Positions 41,783 through 51,838 are shown, counted from the stretch's first letter. The stretch: DNA of 64,000 nucleotides from CAZTDD01 sp964612675 (GCA_964612675.1 CAZTDD010000012.1:16770-80769), one strand, 5' to 3'. The notes: a model not told the origin generated them from the sequence alone. Numbers and translations: made by a program.

Positions 41783-44716
41783 CTACTTCTGTACTTCCAT
41801 ATGTAGCTCGTCTCCAAGCAGGCCTTCAAGAAAGGGAGTGCCTTTTAAGGCTTCGCGCAGAAGCTGGTCTTCGCTTAATTGGGCAACGACCTGTTGTCTG
41901 TCCAGTTCGATCGCCTTCTTCAAGTCCGATAGGATTGATTCTTCGCTATAGTTTCCAACCCTGGCTTTCAACGTTGCAATATTGTACCAGGCTGACCAGT
42001 CGTGTGGTTCGTCCTTCGCGACACGTTGCATTGCCTCCAACGCTTCCTCGTTTCTGCCAATGTGGCTGAGCAGAAGCACGAGGTTCCGGCGCGTCGTGTT
42101 GTCCATATCCTCTTTCGCCAGCATCTCTCGGTAGACTTCGATGGCTTCATTCACTCGATTCAGTTTGACAAGATTCGAGGCGATCTGCTCTTTCAGCAGC
42201 CGGCTCTCTTGGGGTGTCATCTTTTGGTATCCGGTACTTGCCGCTCGTATCAACGAATCGAGTGCTTGTTGCGGTTTATTCTCCTGACTCAGCTGGACAC
42301 CGAGATTGAAGTATACCTTGAACAGATTTTCCTGCGTTTGCGGATCCGGACTCCACGGAAGACCCTTTTCATCCCACGTTTTGTACGTGTAGTGATCGTA
42401 GGCTTGTTTAGCGTGCTCCAAATCGCCCATGTTGTAGTAAGCGTGTCCGAGGTATTGTAGGACCTCGGTCTTCGTCGGGTCCGCCACAAGCGCTTGTTCA
42501 AATGATCTCCGTGCCTTTTCGTATTGATGTTCGCGCAGGTAGCCAAGGCCGTGATTATAATGTGCATACACTTGCTCGTAGTCGATATCGAGGACGCGGT
42601 CGTAGGATCTCTCTGAATGAGTGAACGCCGCTCTTTTGTCGTACAAGACCCCCAAGTTGTTGTGAGCCCATTTGTAGATCGGGTTCAGGTAAACGTCCGT
42701 TTGGAGGACGCGTATCCCCAAATCTACGACCTCCATCCTCTCCTTTTCGTCGAGACCGTGTTGCGCAAGTTGCTGCTGAACAATCTGATCCGCCTGCTGG
42801 CGAAGCAATTTCTCTTGCTCGGGGGTCACTTCGCCGGATGCGAGGATCTCGTTGACCTGGTTTTCCACACCTCGACGGATATCCTCCATTTTTTGGAACG
42901 CGTCGATGCAGTAACGTCCCAAGATATAGAAGATTTCCATCTGGTAGGGCCAGATTTCCATTGCCTTATCAAAATGATTGAACATCTCGCCGAACTGGTC
43001 GTATTCTCTCTTCGTCATTCCTACCCGCAAATGCGACTCTCCGATCAGTTGACGCACATTCAAAGAACCAATGATCAGGACTATGACGAGTAACACAGGC
43101 CATCGAACGGTCGATGAGAGGCGTGTGAGAAAATGTGGACCGCTTTTCTGTCTTGGTTTGCAAACAGTCCCCTCTCCTTGTGTCCACTGATAGATGAGCA
43201 CCGATGAACCCGCAATGAACCAGAACAGAAACAAAGACGCTGGAATCACGAAGGTGTGACCGAAGTTACAGCTTATTAAGGCTATGATCATTCCCCCAAT
43301 TGCACCTACCTGGAAGTAGAACAAGAACCGACGTTCCTCCAATGAAAAAGGCTGATTTGGAGGTCCCACGGATACCTTCTTGCGATTTGTCCAGTCTAAG
43401 ACCGGTAGGGAACGAAAAGCGCACCACAACGCTGTTACCCACATCCAAATCCACCCCAGCATGCCGAAAAAGCCATGCTCCGCGGAGTGGTAGAGGAAAT
43501 CGTTGTGTACCTTTCGGGCGAGTGTTTCTTTCCCCAGAATCTTCCGCTCCAGTTGGCTCTCGTAATAAGGATGGATCACTTTGAAATTCCCGGGGCCGAT
43601 GCCGGTGAAGACGTTATCGTGTGTAGTCTTGAGCGCGCTACTCATGCATTCCAGACGGAAGATCATCGGAGGAACACCGTCTGGTAAGTGGTCTCCGTCA
43701 AAGTCCGCCCAAGTGATCAGCTGGGCGACACGGCTCCTTAAGGGGTTGTCTACCGAGGCGGTTAGTGCGGAGACCAGGGCGACACCAAGGATCAAAGCAA
43801 AGACCAGCCGCCGGAACCAAAAGCGCATCTCTTTGAGTGTCACTTTTCTGCGGGCTGTGTTGAGCAAGCCGGTATCGTGAAGCCATGGCAGCACCCGGTA
43901 CGAAATCAGTATCAGCACCATCACAGGGAAGCCGACCAGGAAACCCATATAACTTGCGTTACAGTCGATGTAGAGAATCGCGATCATCGATAAGCACGCG
44001 ATACCCGAAAACATCACCATCCACGCGGGATTCCCCCACGACCAGATCAGCAAGGTGATCGCCAATGGAAAAGTCAGGTTCAGGAACTCGCCTGCGTAGT
44101 TCTCATTCCCCATAAATGAGACCGGCTTCCGTGTAAATCCGGTCAAATTCGGCCCCTCGACGGCTCTCCAGAGCGGTTCCCAGTCGAACCATTGCGCAAG
44201 TGCATAGAGAACCACCAACAGGACGGTGATGTTCATCACGATACAGACAAGCCGTATATCGTCCGGTCGCCGGATAAACGCGCCGATCAGCACCATGAAA
44301 ACCAATGCAGCCCCGTAGAGTAGAAGCGTCTCCCACGCTTCCGCCATGTTGACCGCCACGAAGGTTGTCAGCACCATGATCAGGAAGAAATACGCGGCAG
44401 GCAGAAGCATCGGGGAATGCGGGCGCCGCAACCGGCCCTTTACCGCCCACCACGAAGCAAGGATGATCAGCACCATGTATTCCAACGAGAGAGCTTTCGT
44501 GGTGTTATAGTGATGCCACGTACCCGTATAGAAGATTAAAGGAATGTAAAGAATCGCCGTGAATAGCATCAAGCGGCCTGTGAGATAAGCAAGGCGATCC
44601 CAGGTGGCGCGAAGCGGCCCGTCGGAAGCTGTGCTCAGATAGGTTCCCAGGCCGACCAGCGGAAATACCAGAAGCCAGTGAGGAAATGTATAGAAGACGC
44701 TTAGTAAGTCGTGCAC
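41783..44716 (-). CDS. O-antigen ligase/polymerase-like membrane protein with C-terminal TPRs
   Basis: The 977-residue product starts at a GTG. Residues 1-520 contain about 14 membrane segments and the Wzy_C motif: GIGPGNFKVIHPYYESQ, then KVHNDFLYHSAEHGFFGMLG, which holds the conserved His-Asn...Glu-x-Gly of O-antigen polymerases/ligases. Residues about 540-965 are soluble and TPR-rich (YAHYNHGLGYLREHQYEKAR, EVLQYLGHAYYNMGDLEHAK, ...LVLLLSHIGRNEEALEAMQR). It would link sugar units or glycans onto an envelope acceptor, with TPRs recruiting partners. It is divergent from aroQ and the second membrane/TPR gene. Confidence 0.88.
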   Translation of the reverse strand: MHDLLSVFYTFPHWLLVFPLVGLGTYLSTASDGPLRATWDRLAYLTGRLMLFTAILYIPLIFYTGTWHHYNTTKALSLEYMVLIILASWWAVKGRLRRPHSPMLLPAAYFFLIMVLTTFVAVNMAEAWETLLLYGAALVFMVLIGAFIRRPDDIRLVCIVMNITVLLVVLYALAQWFDWEPLWRAVEGPNLTGFTRKPVSFMGNENYAGEFLNLTFPLAITLLIWSWGNPAWMVMFSGIACLSMIAILYIDCNASYMGFLVGFPVMVLILISYRVLPWLHDTGLLNTARRKVTLKEMRFWFRRLVFALILGVALVSALTASVDNPLRSRVAQLITWADFDGDHLPDGVPPMIFRLECMSSALKTTHDNVFTGIGPGNFKVIHPYYESQLERKILGKETLARKVHNDFLYHSAEHGFFGMLGWIWMWVTALWCAFRSLPVLDWTNRKKVSVGPPNQPFSLEERRFLFYFQVGAIGGMIIALISCNFGHTFVIPASLFLFWFIAGSSVLIYQWTQGEGTVCKPRQKSGPHFLTRLSSTVRWPVLLVIVLIIGSLNVRQLIGESHLRVGMTKREYDQFGEMFNHFDKAMEIWPYQMEIFYILGRYCIDAFQKMEDIRRGVENQVNEILASGEVTPEQEKLLRQQADQIVQQQLAQHGLDEKERMEVVDLGIRVLQTDVYLNPIYKWAHNNLGVLYDKRAAFTHSERSYDRVLDIDYEQVYAHYNHGLGYLREHQYEKARRSFEQALVADPTKTEVLQYLGHAYYNMGDLEHAKQAYDHYTYKTWDEKGLPWSPDPQTQENLFKVYFNLGVQLSQENKPQQALDSLIRAASTGYQKMTPQESRLLKEQIASNLVKLNRVNEAIEVYREMLAKEDMDNTTRRNLVLLLSHIGRNEEALEAMQRVAKDEPHDWSAWYNIATLKARVGNYSEESILSDLKKAIELDRQQVVAQLSEDQLLREALKGTPFLEGLLGDELHMEVQK

Positions 44717-44860
44717 TTGGTCGTATCCAATTCGGTAAAACCGTCAATCTGCATGCCAAAGTGACGGTAGTCTCAAATCAGGTTTTTATACTAACGTAAC
44801 GGTATCGTTCATCATAGAGCCAATCGAGTAAAATAACGAGCCGATTCAGGGACAGTAACC

Positions 44861-45304
44861 ATGACAGATCAATACCTTGTGATTCACGGACCGAATCTGG
44901 ACCTTTTGGGCCGTCGAGAACCGGAAACATACGGCACAGTGACTCTGAATGAGATCGATCGAATGCTGCACGAACTAGCGTCCGAGCTCGGGATTACCGT
45001 AACCACTGTCCAGCACAGCGGGGAAGGCGAGATTGTGCAGGCTATCGGAGAATCGCTTGGTAAGTATCGGGGAGTCCTGATCAATCCGGCAGCGTATACT
45101 CATACCTCTGTGGCCATCCGCGATGCTGTCGCCGCGGTCGGTCTTCCGGTAGTGGAAGTACATCTTTCCAACGTCTACCGCCGAGAGGAATTCCGCCATC
45201 ATTCCTATATCGCGCCGGTCGCTGTGGGGCAAATCTCTGGATTCGGGCCGCAGAGTTATCTGCTTGGACTCCGTGCGTTGGTTCAGATATGTACGTCCTC
45301 GTAG
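44861..45304 (+). CDS. aroQ: type II 3-dehydroquinate dehydratase
   Basis: The 147-residue protein matches the type II dehydroquinase throughout: GPNLDLLGRREPETYG with the catalytic Arg and Tyr, the INPAAYTHTSVAIRDA segment with Asn and His, and EVHLSNVYRREEFRHHSY. It dehydrates 3-dehydroquinate to 3-dehydroshikimate in the shikimate pathway and forms dodecamers. Its 3' end overlaps the next gene by 16 bases, so both are translated from one message. Its presence among envelope genes rather than beside other aro genes is the only oddity. Confidence 0.96.
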   Translation: MTDQYLVIHGPNLDLLGRREPETYGTVTLNEIDRMLHELASELGITVTTVQHSGEGEIVQAIGESLGKYRGVLINPAAYTHTSVAIRDAVAAVGLPVVEVHLSNVYRREEFRHHSYIAPVAVGQISGFGPQSYLLGLRALVQICTSS

Positions 45305-47028
45305 TTCTCGGCGCATCTCTTCCTTTTCTATTGGCGGAACTTCCGCCCTCTTTTGCTGTCTTTCTTTACGTGGCGCTCGGCCTTGCCCTGGTTTACGAGA
45401 CAATGCAACCTGCTGGATCCGAGATGTATGAAACTCTCGCAGGTCCTACTAAGATCGTCGCGCTCTCTTTGATCGTTGGGGGCGCAGTCGGTTTGCTGTT
45501 ATCGTATAACGAGCCGGTTCGCTGGAGTGCTTCGCTCCTGTTGTTTTCGGGGATCTATCTGTTCTTTGGATATCGTCGCGGTAGGCGGAACAGCCCCTGG
45601 GTTCTGACGGGACCGGCTTTGGCTGTGACCGTCTTACTTCTGATATTCGGTGCAGCGGACGTATCGTGGTCGGAGCCTTTCTTAAGCTCCGGCTGGATGG
45701 TGGTGACCGCTCTGCTTCCCGCGGCGTTGACCTGGAGTCTTCTCGTCGCTTCACGCAATCAATCTGTATCTCTCTGGTTCTTGTCGGGGGTCGCGTACAT
45801 CTTTCTCCTGTTCGTTTTTGCGGATTGGATGGCCTTGAGCGCCTTCTGTCTTGTTTTGCTGCTGGGCCTCTGGGCCGTTCGTCAGGATCCTGACGTTCCA
45901 TTCGTTTTTAACGGGGCTGGTTTGCTAGTCTGGCTCATTCTTTGTTTTTTCGGTCTTCTACCGCTTGTCTCCCGCACTGGTTGGCTGCCGTTTTCGCTTC
46001 GGTCGGCAGGTGCCTCATTTCTCTTGTCTGTCCAGTCCGGCTTCGAGTCCATTCTCGGTCCGAATGTCTGGCTTCGGCTATGGTCTATTCCCAGGGAAAT
46101 CCCTCGGGTTGAGCTGGGAAAAGGTGCGTGGTGGATGAATCTGGTTCAAGCCCAGCAGGTCACTCTGGGTTGGCTGGGATTCTTGGTAGCGGTGGTTCTA
46201 ATTGCTGTTCTCTTTTTGGTCTCAATCGCTTCCCGCCGTTCCCGGGATCTGTCTCATCCGACGTTATGGCGCGTTCTCGGCGTCGGCGCCTGGCTCGCCG
46301 TCGGTTTCCTTACGCCGTTCTGGCTGATTTCGCCGGTGTGCTGGTTCCTTCTGGGAGGCATTTTGGCACTCAAAGAGGCGACTCCGACAGAAGAGCGTGA
46401 AATCCGGCCCGACGATCAGTTTTCTATGCTGTCTGCATATCTTCCGGCGATCATGGCCGCGCTGTTGGTCATCCCCATCGTTCAGCTGAGCCGTGAGTGG
46501 CGTGCGGAATCGTTGCATGAAGAGCATGACCGTCCCGTGCACGCTGCGAAATGGGCTCCGTGGCGGGCGGACATCGTAGAATCGGCTCTCGGCAAGCAAC
46601 TCGGTCAGCCGATTGAACAGCGGGACAGCGCGATGATCGATTATTTGCTGTCACTCCTCAAACAATCAAGCAGAAGAGGATCCGCGTACCGGGCCGAGTC
46701 GAGTTTGAACAGCGCAGGTGGATCGCCCGCATTGGTTTCGTTGGGATGGGCCGTTCGGTCTTCGCCTCACGATTTAAAGACACGGAGAGAGTATGCAGAC
46801 GCTCTCCGAGCCTCTGGCTTGCTCGAACAGGCGCGGCAGCAGTATGAGATCTGCGCCGATCTTGCTCCTCTCGATCCATCGCTGAGAATCGCGATCGCCT
46901 CGCTCTGGGAATTGCTTCGCGACGAAGAGATGGCTTTGATTGAGTATCGAAAGGCTCTTACTCTGGATCCTTCATCCGATATTGCCCGCCTCAAGGTGAA
47001 GGAATTGTCGGACCGAGCGGCGCTGTAG
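45289..47028 (+). CDS. polytopic membrane protein with C-terminal TPR, Wzy-like
   Basis: The 579-residue product has about eleven hydrophobic segments in residues 1-400 and a soluble tail with one or two TPR units (TRREYADALRASGLLEQARQ, ASLWELLRDEEMALIEYRKAL). The membrane part carries a weak version of the Wzy_C region (LGKGAWWMNLVQAQQ...TLGWLGFL) but lacks the usual His-Asn, so it may be a degenerate O-antigen ligase relative. It begins within aroQ (16-base overlap) and ends 38 bases inside the convergent transferase gene. Function is unknown; an envelope glycan role is suggested by neighbours. Confidence 0.7.
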   Translation: MYVLVVLGASLPFLLAELPPSFAVFLYVALGLALVYETMQPAGSEMYETLAGPTKIVALSLIVGGAVGLLLSYNEPVRWSASLLLFSGIYLFFGYRRGRRNSPWVLTGPALAVTVLLLIFGAADVSWSEPFLSSGWMVVTALLPAALTWSLLVASRNQSVSLWFLSGVAYIFLLFVFADWMALSAFCLVLLLGLWAVRQDPDVPFVFNGAGLLVWLILCFFGLLPLVSRTGWLPFSLRSAGASFLLSVQSGFESILGPNVWLRLWSIPREIPRVELGKGAWWMNLVQAQQVTLGWLGFLVAVVLIAVLFLVSIASRRSRDLSHPTLWRVLGVGAWLAVGFLTPFWLISPVCWFLLGGILALKEATPTEEREIRPDDQFSMLSAYLPAIMAALLVIPIVQLSREWRAESLHEEHDRPVHAAKWAPWRADIVESALGKQLGQPIEQRDSAMIDYLLSLLKQSSRRGSAYRAESSLNSAGGSPALVSLGWAVRSSPHDLKTRREYADALRASGLLEQARQQYEICADLAPLDPSLRIAIASLWELLRDEEMALIEYRKALTLDPSSDIARLKVKELSDRAAL

Positions 47029-48529
47029 AAGAAAGCCGAATCACAACACTCTCATATTCCTGTGGCATGAAACGGTACGAAAACGCAATCGGGTTGCTTG
47101 TCGCACCGGGCGGCCACACCATAATGTCCGGCAGCAGTGGATAAAGTTGACGACGCGAGCGAAACACGACCTCCGTGTCGAATCGGCTTTGAATGGCCTG
47201 GATCTCTCTTCCAATCGGACCGTAGACAGTATGCAACGCGACGAGGTCGCCCGATTCGAGGCGATCCAGGAATCCTGCATGATAGCCGTAAACCGGACGT
47301 CCCGACCAGAAAGACATTTTTACCGAAGGCACATCCGAGCGATACCATTCATTGGAGTAAACACGGACGTTGCCCGGCTGCTCGCTAACGAAGAATGCGG
47401 CGTCTGTGATATCCCCGAAAGCGTTTCGCTGCAACCCAACAACAAGCACTGACAGAATCGCAGGCCAGATCAATACCACGCACACAATCCCCACCCGAAT
47501 TGAAGCTAAGAAGAGGCGCTCTTCGAGAATCCGCCGGATTCCATAGCCACCCAAAAGACAGAACAGGGGAAGAAGCGGCAAGAAATAGCGGAACTGGAAG
47601 GATTGGAATCCTGTCTGCACGAGCAGCCAGATTGGTAATAGGAATAATATGAGGGAACGGATCAGTCCCCAGGGTCCCCAATGGCCTTTCATCCTGACAA
47701 TCATGTACAGCAGCAGACAGGCCAAGGGATATCCTATAGCCCATGGTAGATAGAGAACGTATCCTTCGAGATGGTTGAAATACGATAAACCCGTGACCAA
47801 GAGTCCGTGACTTGCTCTTTCAGTGAACTGTCCGACGTGGCCGAAGCCACGGTAAATCAGCCATCCCGCCAATGCCACCCAGGGAAGGAGCACGACCGGC
47901 AACGGCCAGCGGCCGACCGAGACGTTCTCTTCTGTTTCATTTTGTTCCTCTTTCTTCCGGTATTTGATCTGCCATCGAAGAAGCGGGAAGACCAGCAAGA
48001 CGAACACCAGTCCGTGATATCGAGTCAACGTGGCAATTCCGGCCCAAAAAAAAGTGCCCCGCAACGCGCGACCGCTGGTTTCCCTGCGGGTTATGATCGC
48101 TTCGATGTAGTACAGAAGAGCAACGGTGAAGAAGAACACAAAGAGCGAGTCGGTCATGACTCTCAGTCCCCACCGGTTCTGCAGCGGAGCCAGGACCCAA
48201 AGCAGCCCCGCCCAAAGACCTGCTTGCTCATCTCCCAACCGCCGAGCGATCAAAAACAGAACAATTGGGACGAGCGAGGATGCAAAGATCGACACTAAAC
48301 GCCCGGAGACCAGCAGGTTACCAACCGCGAGATTCAGCAATTGCGTTGCGACCGTAAACAAGGGAGGGAAGAATACAACAGGGCTTTCCCAAAGTTGAAG
48401 CTGGATGATTCCGTCCGTATACTCGCCCCGGTTCCAACCGATCAGCGCGAGCTTGACTGCCAGGCTTGCCGTCACCAACCCCGCAAGCTGCCACGGGATC
48501 GTTCGAGTGTTCTGACACTGTTCGCTCAT
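46991..48529 (-). CDS. GT39/ArnT-like membrane glycosyltransferase
   Basis: From the ATG at 48529 (a TTG seven codons upstream is the alternative) the product is 512 residues. It has about eleven membrane segments and the layout of PMT_2/GT-C glycosyltransferases that use polyprenyl-phosphate sugars: a short first periplasmic loop with acidic residues in GWNRGEYTDGI, LVSIFASSLVPIVLFLIARRL, WAGLLWVLAPLQNRWGLRVMTD, and a periplasmic C-terminal domain of about 140 residues. It probably transfers a sugar to a lipid, protein or polysaccharide in the periplasm. Its end overlaps the convergent membrane/TPR gene. Confidence 0.82.
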   Translation of the reverse strand: MSEQCQNTRTIPWQLAGLVTASLAVKLALIGWNRGEYTDGIIQLQLWESPVVFFPPLFTVATQLLNLAVGNLLVSGRLVSIFASSLVPIVLFLIARRLGDEQAGLWAGLLWVLAPLQNRWGLRVMTDSLFVFFFTVALLYYIEAIITRRETSGRALRGTFFWAGIATLTRYHGLVFVLLVFPLLRWQIKYRKKEEQNETEENVSVGRWPLPVVLLPWVALAGWLIYRGFGHVGQFTERASHGLLVTGLSYFNHLEGYVLYLPWAIGYPLACLLLYMIVRMKGHWGPWGLIRSLILFLLPIWLLVQTGFQSFQFRYFLPLLPLFCLLGGYGIRRILEERLFLASIRVGIVCVVLIWPAILSVLVVGLQRNAFGDITDAAFFVSEQPGNVRVYSNEWYRSDVPSVKMSFWSGRPVYGYHAGFLDRLESGDLVALHTVYGPIGREIQAIQSRFDTEVVFRSRRQLYPLLPDIMVWPPGATSNPIAFSYRFMPQEYESVVIRLSSTAPLGPTIPSP

Positions 48530-48663
48530 TCGCTTGTTTCTGTAAACCAAATTATCGATTCACTTCTTCGGAGAATGCCCAACGAAATCACCATCGTCAA
48601 GCATCACCTGACAGAATAGGCTCAGAAGGCGATAATCGATGAGAATCGACACATGGTGAACTG

Positions 48664-49659
48664 ATGTTGCGTTTCGACGCCTGGCAACGATACACGCAGG
48701 TTTCCGAGATCCTCCGCGAGGTATTTCCGGGGCGTCCGAGATCCCTCCTCGACGTTGGCGGGGGTACCGGTCAGTCACTGGGCCTGCCGGAGGATTGGAC
48801 ACAGATCAGCGTGGATGTGCATCCTGCGGGCACTCCAGATTTCGTTCAGGGGTCCGCGGATCGACTTCCTTTTGCAGATGCCGGAGTCGACATTGTCATT
48901 TCTCTGGACACTCTTGAGCATCTCCCCGGGGATCGCCGCGACTCGGCTGTCACCGAGATGATGCGTGTCGCTTCCGAGGCCATCCTCATCGCCGGTCCCT
49001 TTCGAAGTGATGGCGTCGTCGCAGCCGAGCGTTCCATCGATAACCTCCACCGCAATCTGGCCGGTCGGCCTCATCCCTGGCTTGCAGAGCACCTGCAGGC
49101 CCCTTTGCCGGATCTCGCTCATACACAGGATCTTCTGAAAAGCCAGGATTGCACTGTGTACAAGACTCCGTGCGGATATCTGCCTGTCTGGCTTTTCCTC
49201 ATGACAGTGGGAGAGATCTTGGAAGCGCGGCCGAATTCGATGGAATTGGCGGACACTTTGGATGGGATCTATCGCGAGAGGATCTATCCGTTCGATCAGC
49301 TCGAACCTGCCTATCGTTCTATCCTGCTGGGGGTGAAGAGCGGAGTCGACTCTGCCGAAATGCTACCTCCCAGGGGCGATCCTGCGCTCGTTGCGAACGG
49401 GCTCTGCGAGGCGATCTCCGAAGCGGCCCCGGTTCTCGGTTACTCAATTGTTGGGGGCGAGGGCTCCCCGAGCCCCGATTGTGTCGGTTCATCGCCTTAC
49501 ACGAGACGGCTCGAACAAGCTATCGAATCCTGGGAAGTTGCGTGCGGCGAAGCTATGGCTTTGGCCGAAAAGGGGCATCGACGAATGGCGGAGCTCGAAC
49601 GGAGAAGATCGTTCCGCGTCTATCGCCGATTCATGGCCTTCTTTGGCCGGTCAGTATGA
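48664..49659 (+). CDS. class I SAM-dependent methyltransferase
   Basis: The 331-residue protein has the class I SAM fold: SLLDVGGGTGQSLGL (motif I), the acidic end of strand two in VDVHPAGTPD, and DRLPFADAGVDIVISLDTLEHLP (motif IV/post-motif). After residue 180 an unfamiliar region follows, ending in a heptad-like helix and a basic tail (YRRFMAFFGR). Similar proteins modify glycans or glycolipids in polysaccharide loci. It is divergent from the glycosyltransferase and its stop overlaps the start of the M24 peptidase (ATGA), so they are coupled. Confidence 0.85.
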   Translation: MLRFDAWQRYTQVSEILREVFPGRPRSLLDVGGGTGQSLGLPEDWTQISVDVHPAGTPDFVQGSADRLPFADAGVDIVISLDTLEHLPGDRRDSAVTEMMRVASEAILIAGPFRSDGVVAAERSIDNLHRNLAGRPHPWLAEHLQAPLPDLAHTQDLLKSQDCTVYKTPCGYLPVWLFLMTVGEILEARPNSMELADTLDGIYRERIYPFDQLEPAYRSILLGVKSGVDSAEMLPPRGDPALVANGLCEAISEAAPVLGYSIVGGEGSPSPDCVGSSPYTRRLEQAIESWEVACGEAMALAEKGHRRMAELERRRSFRVYRRFMAFFGRSV

Positions 49660-50792
49660 TTCAACCTACCGCCGGTCCTGTCCATGGCGTATCCTCTATC
49701 CCTGGTATGACCGAATTGCCTTATATCGAAAGACAGAATCTCTTACGGCAACGTTTGGAACGTGAAGGATTGACGCATTTTCTGGTCAGCTCGCTCCCCA
49801 ACGTTCGCTACCTGTGTGGATTCTCCGGTACTCATGCTTTGCTGCTGATCGGCCTGGAGAGAAACGTGATCGTTTCCGACGGGCGGTACGCAGAGCAGAT
49901 TCAAAGCGAAGTCGTCGGGGCTGAACTGGAACTGCAGGGACGGCGAAAAGACAGCGAAACGATTGGCGACGTGTTGTCGAACGCCTCAGGGCTCAAACTC
50001 GGATTCGAAGGCCAGCACACTTCGGTGGAGCGGCACAAAAACCTTGTCGGTCTTTCCAGCGATCATGAATGGATTTCGCGTGTCAATTGGGTGGAGGATC
50101 TACGTATAAGGAAGGACGCATCGGAAGTCGCTCTGCTGTGCGAATCTCTGCAACTTGCGGAAGCCGCATTCGAGGAAGTACTGCCGGAAATTCGGGCGGG
50201 TATGACCGAAAGAGAACTCGCCCATCGCTTGGAAGACCTCATGTGGCAAGCGGGTGCGGAAAAGGAGTCTTTCGAAACGCTGGTATTGTTCGGATCTCGC
50301 AGCTCTCTACCCCATGGTAAACCCAGCGATTTTAAGTTGGTTGAAGGAATGCCTGTGTTGATGGACTTCGGATGCCTCTGGAAGGGGTACTGTTCCGACA
50401 TCACGAGGACAGTCTTTCTGGGAGACCCGGGGGCGGAATTCCGTGACGCTTACCGTGTGGTCCGCGATGCCAATCTGGCCGCCTGCGAAGCCATCCATGC
50501 GGGACTGACCTGTCGAGACGCCGATGCAGCGGCTCGGTCTGTTATCGACAATGCCGGTCGCGGCGACTTATTCATCCACAGTCTGGGGCACGGAGTCGGC
50601 CTTGAGGTCCATGAAATGCCTCGTCTCGCTCCGACTGAAGAAGGTCTCCTCGAACAAGGAATGGTTGTTACGATAGAACCCGGGATCTACGTACCGGACT
50701 GGGGCGGTATTCGAATCGAAAACATGGTTGTAATAACTGATGATAGCTGCGATGTTCTCAATAGAACATCAACTGAAATGACTTTATTATAG
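49656..50792 (+). CDS. M24 family Xaa-Pro aminopeptidase-like metallopeptidase
   Basis: The start is set at the ATG at 49656, which overlaps the methyltransferase stop; another in-frame ATG is at 49707. The 378-residue product has an N-terminal creatinase-type domain (LVSSLPNVRYLCGFSGTHA) and the pita-bread catalytic domain with the five metal ligands: Asp in LMDFGCLWKGYCSDITRTV, His in SLGHGVGLEVHE, Glu in VVTIEPGIYVP and Glu in GGIRIENMVV. It removes N-terminal residues before proline in the cytosol. The family is widespread and housekeeping. Confidence 0.92.
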   Translation: MIQPTAGPVHGVSSIPGMTELPYIERQNLLRQRLEREGLTHFLVSSLPNVRYLCGFSGTHALLLIGLERNVIVSDGRYAEQIQSEVVGAELELQGRRKDSETIGDVLSNASGLKLGFEGQHTSVERHKNLVGLSSDHEWISRVNWVEDLRIRKDASEVALLCESLQLAEAAFEEVLPEIRAGMTERELAHRLEDLMWQAGAEKESFETLVLFGSRSSLPHGKPSDFKLVEGMPVLMDFGCLWKGYCSDITRTVFLGDPGAEFRDAYRVVRDANLAACEAIHAGLTCRDADAAARSVIDNAGRGDLFIHSLGHGVGLEVHEMPRLAPTEEGLLEQGMVVTIEPGIYVPDWGGIRIENMVVITDDSCDVLNRTSTEMTLL

Positions 50793-50852
50793 TTTTATGA
50801 AGTGGTTATGGCTCTCTTTTTATGTGTCGATCACGCCAATCTGGAGGTTTGA

Positions 50853-51788
50853 ATGAAAGGTCGAAAATGTCTGGTTACAGGTGGTGCGGGGTTTATCGGC
50901 TCCCATATTGTCGATGCGTTGATTGCTGAAGGCTGCTCGGTAGCGGTGATTGACAATCTTTCATCCGGTCGGCGCGAGAATCTGAATTCCGAAGCCCGAC
51001 TCTACGAGGTCGATATTCTCGATTCTATGGACGAGGTCTTCGAAAAGGAACGCCCCGAGGTGCTTTTCCATCTCGCCGCGCAAATCAGCGTATCTCGCTC
51101 GACACGTGAGCCGGATTTCGACGCTCGTACCAACGTGGAGGGCAGCATAAATGTCCTCCAACAGTGTGTCCGAGGCGGTGTTGCGCGTGTAGTCTATGCG
51201 TCCTCCGCTGCTGTGTATGGTGAGCCTCCCGAGCTGCCGCTCCGTGAGGACCAGGTTGTATATCCTTTATCTCCCTATGGAATCAGCAAATATGTTGTCG
51301 AGTACTATCTCTACTATTATCGGAAATCGGCCGACCTGGATTACGTTGCTCTCCGATTTGCGAACGTCTACGGTCCGCGGCAGGATCCCCACGGGGAGGC
51401 CGGTGTGGTAGCCATTTACAGTGAGAGGTTTCTCGGGGGCGAGGAGGCGGTCATCTTCGGTGACGGCCGTCAGACAAGAGATTTTGTGTATGTTGAGGAT
51501 CTTGCACAGGCGAATCTTCTCGCCGCCGACGCAGAGATACCCGATGACGTCCTGCCCGTCTTCAACGTCAGTTCCGGTCGGCAAACCGAGATCAATGAGG
51601 TTTTCAAACTGGTTCGAGACTACAGCGGAAGTGCTCAAGAACCGATCCACCGGCCTCCGCGCGCGGGCGATGTGTATCATTCGTATCTGGCCAACGATTT
51701 AGCTCGGAGGTATCTTGGTTGGAGTCCCCAGACTGGTATCGAACAAGGATTGCGGCAAACGGTCGAGTTTTTCAAGTCTCGCAGTTGA
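50853..51788 (+). CDS. NAD-dependent sugar-nucleotide epimerase/dehydratase (GalE-like)
   Basis: The 311-residue protein is an extended short-chain dehydrogenase: VTGGAGFIGSHIVDAL, VIDNLSSGR, FHLAAQISVSRS, YASSAAVYGEPP, and the catalytic Y142-x3-K146 in SPYGISK. The RFANVYGPRQDP, FGDGRQTRDFVYVEDLA and FNVSSGRQTEI blocks are typical of UDP-glucose/N-acetylglucosamine 4-epimerases. The exact sugar cannot be read from sequence. It closes the envelope block; a clear terminator follows its stop codon. A ggaggt box precedes the ATG. Confidence 0.93.
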   Translation: MKGRKCLVTGGAGFIGSHIVDALIAEGCSVAVIDNLSSGRRENLNSEARLYEVDILDSMDEVFEKERPEVLFHLAAQISVSRSTREPDFDARTNVEGSINVLQQCVRGGVARVVYASSAAVYGEPPELPLREDQVVYPLSPYGISKYVVEYYLYYYRKSADLDYVALRFANVYGPRQDPHGEAGVVAIYSERFLGGEEAVIFGDGRQTRDFVYVEDLAQANLLAADAEIPDDVLPVFNVSSGRQTEINEVFKLVRDYSGSAQEPIHRPPRAGDVYHSYLANDLARRYLGWSPQTGIEQGLRQTVEFFKSRS

Positions 51789-51805
51789 CGTTGTGAAGCC
51801 GAACC

Positions 51806-51838
51806 GAGGGGCGCAGCGTCTCCCTGTGCCCTCTTTTT
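51806..51838 (+). terminator. Rho-independent terminator after the epimerase gene
   Basis: A ten-pair stem (51806-51816 with 51824-51833, one bulged G and one G-T pair) with a seven-base loop is followed by TTTTT at 51834-51838, eighteen bases after the epimerase stop codon. It separates the envelope block from the chemotaxis operon. Confidence 0.8.

Noticed and set aside
49149..49655. Long N-terminal extension of the M24 peptidase frame
   Set aside because: It runs out of frame through the methyltransferase gene, has no peptidase similarity, and the ATG at 49656 overlaps the methyltransferase stop as expected for a coupled start.
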